Origin: Ramlibacter sp.
GTDB taxonomy: Bacteria > Pseudomonadota > Gammaproteobacteria > Burkholderiales > Burkholderiaceae_C
NCBI GenBank assembly: GCA_025351615.1
Contig: JANXVP010000329.1
Coordinates: 1 to 7,506 of the forward strand
Reading direction: 5' to 3'
Length of the DNA stretch: 7,506 nt
The position numbers and the translations under genes are program-made. The notes beneath the pieces are model-generated. The model worked only from the letters and a program-made list of their open reading frames with translations. It ran no database searches and had not been told where the DNA came from. This document shows, in pieces, positions 5,914-7,506 of the stretch. The first letter of the stretch is position 1; the number at the start of each line of letters is the position of its first letter.

Positions 5914-6627
5914 TCAACCCGCCAGCCCCACGAACACATTCTGGACGTCGTCGTTGGCGTCGATCGCGGCCAGGAAGGCTTCGACCTCTTCGAGATGGGC
6001 GGCGCTGAGGCTCGCGGGATCGACCGGATGCTTGGCCTTGTAGCCCAGCTTGGCCGACACGACGGTGAACCCGTGCGCGGGCAAGGCGCGGCTGACCAGG
6101 TCGAGGTCGGCGGCATCGGTCAGGAACAGCGTGGCGCCTTCGGAGTCGCCAGGCTCGAAATCCTGTGCGCCCGCTTCAATGGCCGCGACCTCGGGATCGG
6201 CCTGGGATGTCGCCGGCTCGGCTTCGATCATGCCGATGTGGTCGAAGTCCCAGGCCACCGATCCTGAGGTGCCTAACTGCCCGCCGCGAAACAGCACGCG
6301 CATCTCGGGGGCGGTGCGCTTGACGTTGTCGGTCAGGCATTCGACCATCACGGCCACCTGGTGCGGCGCGAACCCTTCGTAGATCACATGTTCAAAGTGG
6401 ACCGCTTCGCCGGTGAGCCCTGCACCTTTCTTGATGGCACGGTCCAGGGTTTCCTTGGGCATCGACACCTTGCGTGCCTGCTCGACGACCAGCCGCAAGC
6501 GCGAATTCGACGCTGGGTCGGCGCCGTTGCGCGCGGCAACCATGATGTCCTTGGCCAGCCGGCCGAACAGCTTGCCCCTGGCGTTTGCCGCCAGTTCCTT
6601 GCCCTTGACTTTCCATTGCGCGCCCAT
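5914..6627 (-). CDS. YebC/PmpR family protein, YeeN-like subgroup
   Basis: A 237-residue protein of the YebC/TACO1 family. Members have been described as DNA-binding transcriptional regulators (PmpR) and more recently as translation factors that relieve ribosome stalling at proline-rich stretches; which applies here is unknown. It begins [11 protein letters not shown], the YeeN-type opening, rather than the MAGHSKWANIKHRK opening of classical YebC. Family blocks are clear: [22 protein letters not shown] (31-52), [19 protein letters not shown] (83-101), [14 protein letters not shown] (115-128), and a closing [10 protein letters not shown] (223-232). Length is normal and the gene looks intact. 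ATG 6625-6627 has an AGAGGA site 8 nt upstream. It starts 25 nt after the glutathione S-transferase stop, so the two are probably cotranscribed. It converges on the kinase gene with only 12 nt between stop codons and no clear terminator there. Confidence 0.92.
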   Translation of the reverse strand: MGAQWKVKGKELAANARGKLFGRLAKDIMVAARNGADPASNSRLRLVVEQARKVSMPKETLDRAIKKGAGLTGEAVHFEHVIYEGFAPHQVAVMVECLTDNVKRTAPEMRVLFRGGQLGTSGSVAWDFDHIGMIEAEPATSQADPEVAAIEAGAQDFEPGDSEGATLFLTDAADLDLVSRALPAHGFTVVSAKLGYKAKHPVDPASLSAAHLEEVEAFLAAIDANDDVQNVFVGLAG

Positions 6628-6652
6628 GGTGGAATTCCTCTCGAAGGAGTGA

Positions 6653-7294
6653 TCAGGTCAGAAGAAGCGCCATGCCCGGGTCGCCCTTGTGCATCGCCGT
6701 CTGGTAGGCCTTGCGCTCGCTCACACGCCGCAGATACGCGCGGATGTTTGCATAGGGCGCCAGGTCGACCGGAAAGAAGTAGCGCATCGTTGTCAGGGTA
6801 AAGACGATCATGATGTCCGCGGCTGTGAACTCGCCGCCCGCCAGATAGTCGGCGCCGCCCAGTCTTGTATCGACCAGGCCGAGCGCGCGGTCCAGCCGCC
6901 CTTTTGTCGACAGCAGAGTTGGATTGTCCGCCGGCAGATTCAGCCGGCTCAGAATCATGCTGCGTCCCATGATCGCTTGCAGGGTCGCATTGGCGAAGTG
7001 GAACCAGTAAAGATAGCTGGCGAAGTCCGGGTGCGTCGGCCCCAGGGCGAGCCGACCGCCGCCGTGCTTCGCGATGATGTAGTCCATGATCGCCCCCGAC
7101 TCGGCGAGCACGAGATCCCCTTCGGTCAGGACCGGCGCCGTCCCCATCGGATGCATCGCCTTGAGGTCCGGTGGCGCCAGGATGGTGACGGGGTCGCGGG
7201 TGTAGCGCTTCAGCGCATAGGGGACCCCCAGCTCTTCGCAGAGCCAGATAATCCGTTCGGACTGCGATTTGCCGAGATGGTGGATGGTCAGCAT
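6653..7294 (-). CDS. Glutathione S-transferase family protein
   Basis: A 213-residue cytosolic GST-like protein, expected to use glutathione for conjugation or reduction, although some members have other roles. The N-terminal thioredoxin-fold domain shows [20 protein letters not shown] (7-26) with Ser10/Ser12 as possible catalytic residues, the cis-proline region TAPVL (52-56, P54), and the glutathione-binding ESGAIMDYI (65-73). The C-terminal helical domain carries the N-capping motif FTAADI (156-161, D160). The specific substrate cannot be inferred. No ribosome site is visible before ATG 7292-7294 (CCACCACCCC precedes it), so translation may depend on a short or absent leader; I see no better alternative start. 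It leads a two-gene unit with the YebC-family gene and is divergent from the gene at 7378. Confidence 0.9.
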   Translation of the reverse strand: MLTIHHLGKSQSERIIWLCEELGVPYALKRYTRDPVTILAPPDLKAMHPMGTAPVLTEGDLVLAESGAIMDYIIAKHGGGRLALGPTHPDFASYLYWFHFANATLQAIMGRSMILSRLNLPADNPTLLSTKGRLDRALGLVDTRLGGADYLAGGEFTAADIMIVFTLTTMRYFFPVDLAPYANIRAYLRRVSERKAYQTAMHKGDPGMALLLT

Positions 7295-7365
7295 GGGGTG
7301 GTGGCTCGTTGAAACTTGGGTGCTGGAGTTTCTCAGATTCGGGGCGGGTGCCGCCGGGCGTCATC

Positions 7366-7371
7366 GACAAT
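7366..7371 (+). promoter_or_regulatory. Possible -10 box placing transcription start at the ATG (leaderless gene)
   Basis: GACAAT ends 6 nt before ATG 7378. A transcription start 7 nt downstream of the last -10 base would be the A of the ATG itself. No recognisable -35 was found. GGGGA next to the ATG is too close for a normal ribosome site, which fits leaderless translation. The -10 match is weak. Confidence 0.25.
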
Positions 7372-7377
7372 AGGGGA

Positions 7378-7506
7378 ATGACAGACCTCGAAGACAGCGC
7401 AGAAAAGATCAACCAGCCGCGCTTGTGGCGCGACAACGGCTGGACGGCGCGCGTGATCAAGAACGACGACGACGACGGCTGGGCCGTGGCCATGACCCCG
7501 GATGGC
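7378..7506 (+). CDS. Unrecognised small acidic protein, 5' part only
   Basis: The first 43 codons of an ORF that runs off the right edge. The translation opens MTDLEDSAEKINQPRLWRDN and continues through WTARVIKN, an acidic DDDDGW turn and AVAMTPDG. There is no signal peptide or membrane segment, and I do not recognise a named domain. Similar short hypothetical proteins seem familiar from Comamonadaceae, but that is recollection rather than a search. It reads as real coding sequence: the composition is hydrophilic with several tryptophans and it opens divergently from the GST gene 83 nt away. The start ATG lacks a properly spaced ribosome site, and a -10-like box just upstream suggests a leaderless mRNA. 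Confidence 0.6.
   Translation, partial: MTDLEDSAEKINQPRLWRDNGWTARVIKNDDDDGWAVAMTPDG

Overview
The window is GC-rich, tightly packed bacterial chromosome. Codon usage, short intergenic gaps and the gene families present suggest a betaproteobacterium of the order Burkholderiales, probably Comamonadaceae-like. This placement is inference from sequence style and gene content; no marker gene is present. No rRNA, tRNA, CRISPR array, insertion sequence or integrase was seen.

Layout from left to right. (1) Positions 1-1839, minus strand: a cell-envelope redox operon, transcribed as di-heme c-type cytochrome lipoprotein, then a DUF4142 periplasmic protein, then the first 23 codons of a third exported protein with a twin-arginine-like signal, possibly a cupredoxin. 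A promoter-like element upstream of the cytochrome fits the ECF41-type sigma-factor motif (TGTCACC-N16-CGTC). (2) Positions 1967-3104, minus strand: a complete RES-Xre toxin-antitoxin pair, antitoxin first, driven by a sigma-70-like promoter in a strikingly AT-rich island. (3) Positions 3350-5901, plus strand: a two-gene operon of a formate/nitrite transporter (FNT) channel and a membrane-anchored fusion of a PP2C phosphatase with a Ser/Thr protein kinase. The second gene starts 2 nt after the stop of the first. A near-perfect sigma-54 (RpoN) promoter lies 70 nt upstream of the channel start. (4) Positions 5914-7294, minus strand: a glutathione S-transferase followed by a YebC-family protein of the YeeN-like subgroup, converging on the kinase gene with a 12-nt gap. 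(5) From 7378, plus strand: the start of an unrecognised small acidic protein, possibly leaderless.

The most interesting unit is region 3: an anion channel coupled translationally to a fused phosphatase/kinase and apparently RpoN-controlled. The sequence suggests a phospho-regulated nitrite/formate transport module responding to nitrogen or energy status. Related fusion kinases occur beside nitrate/nitrite assimilation genes in Pseudomonas (recalled, not checked), but I know of no mechanism described for this pairing. The second point of interest is the apparent ECF-type control of the cytochrome/DUF4142 operon.
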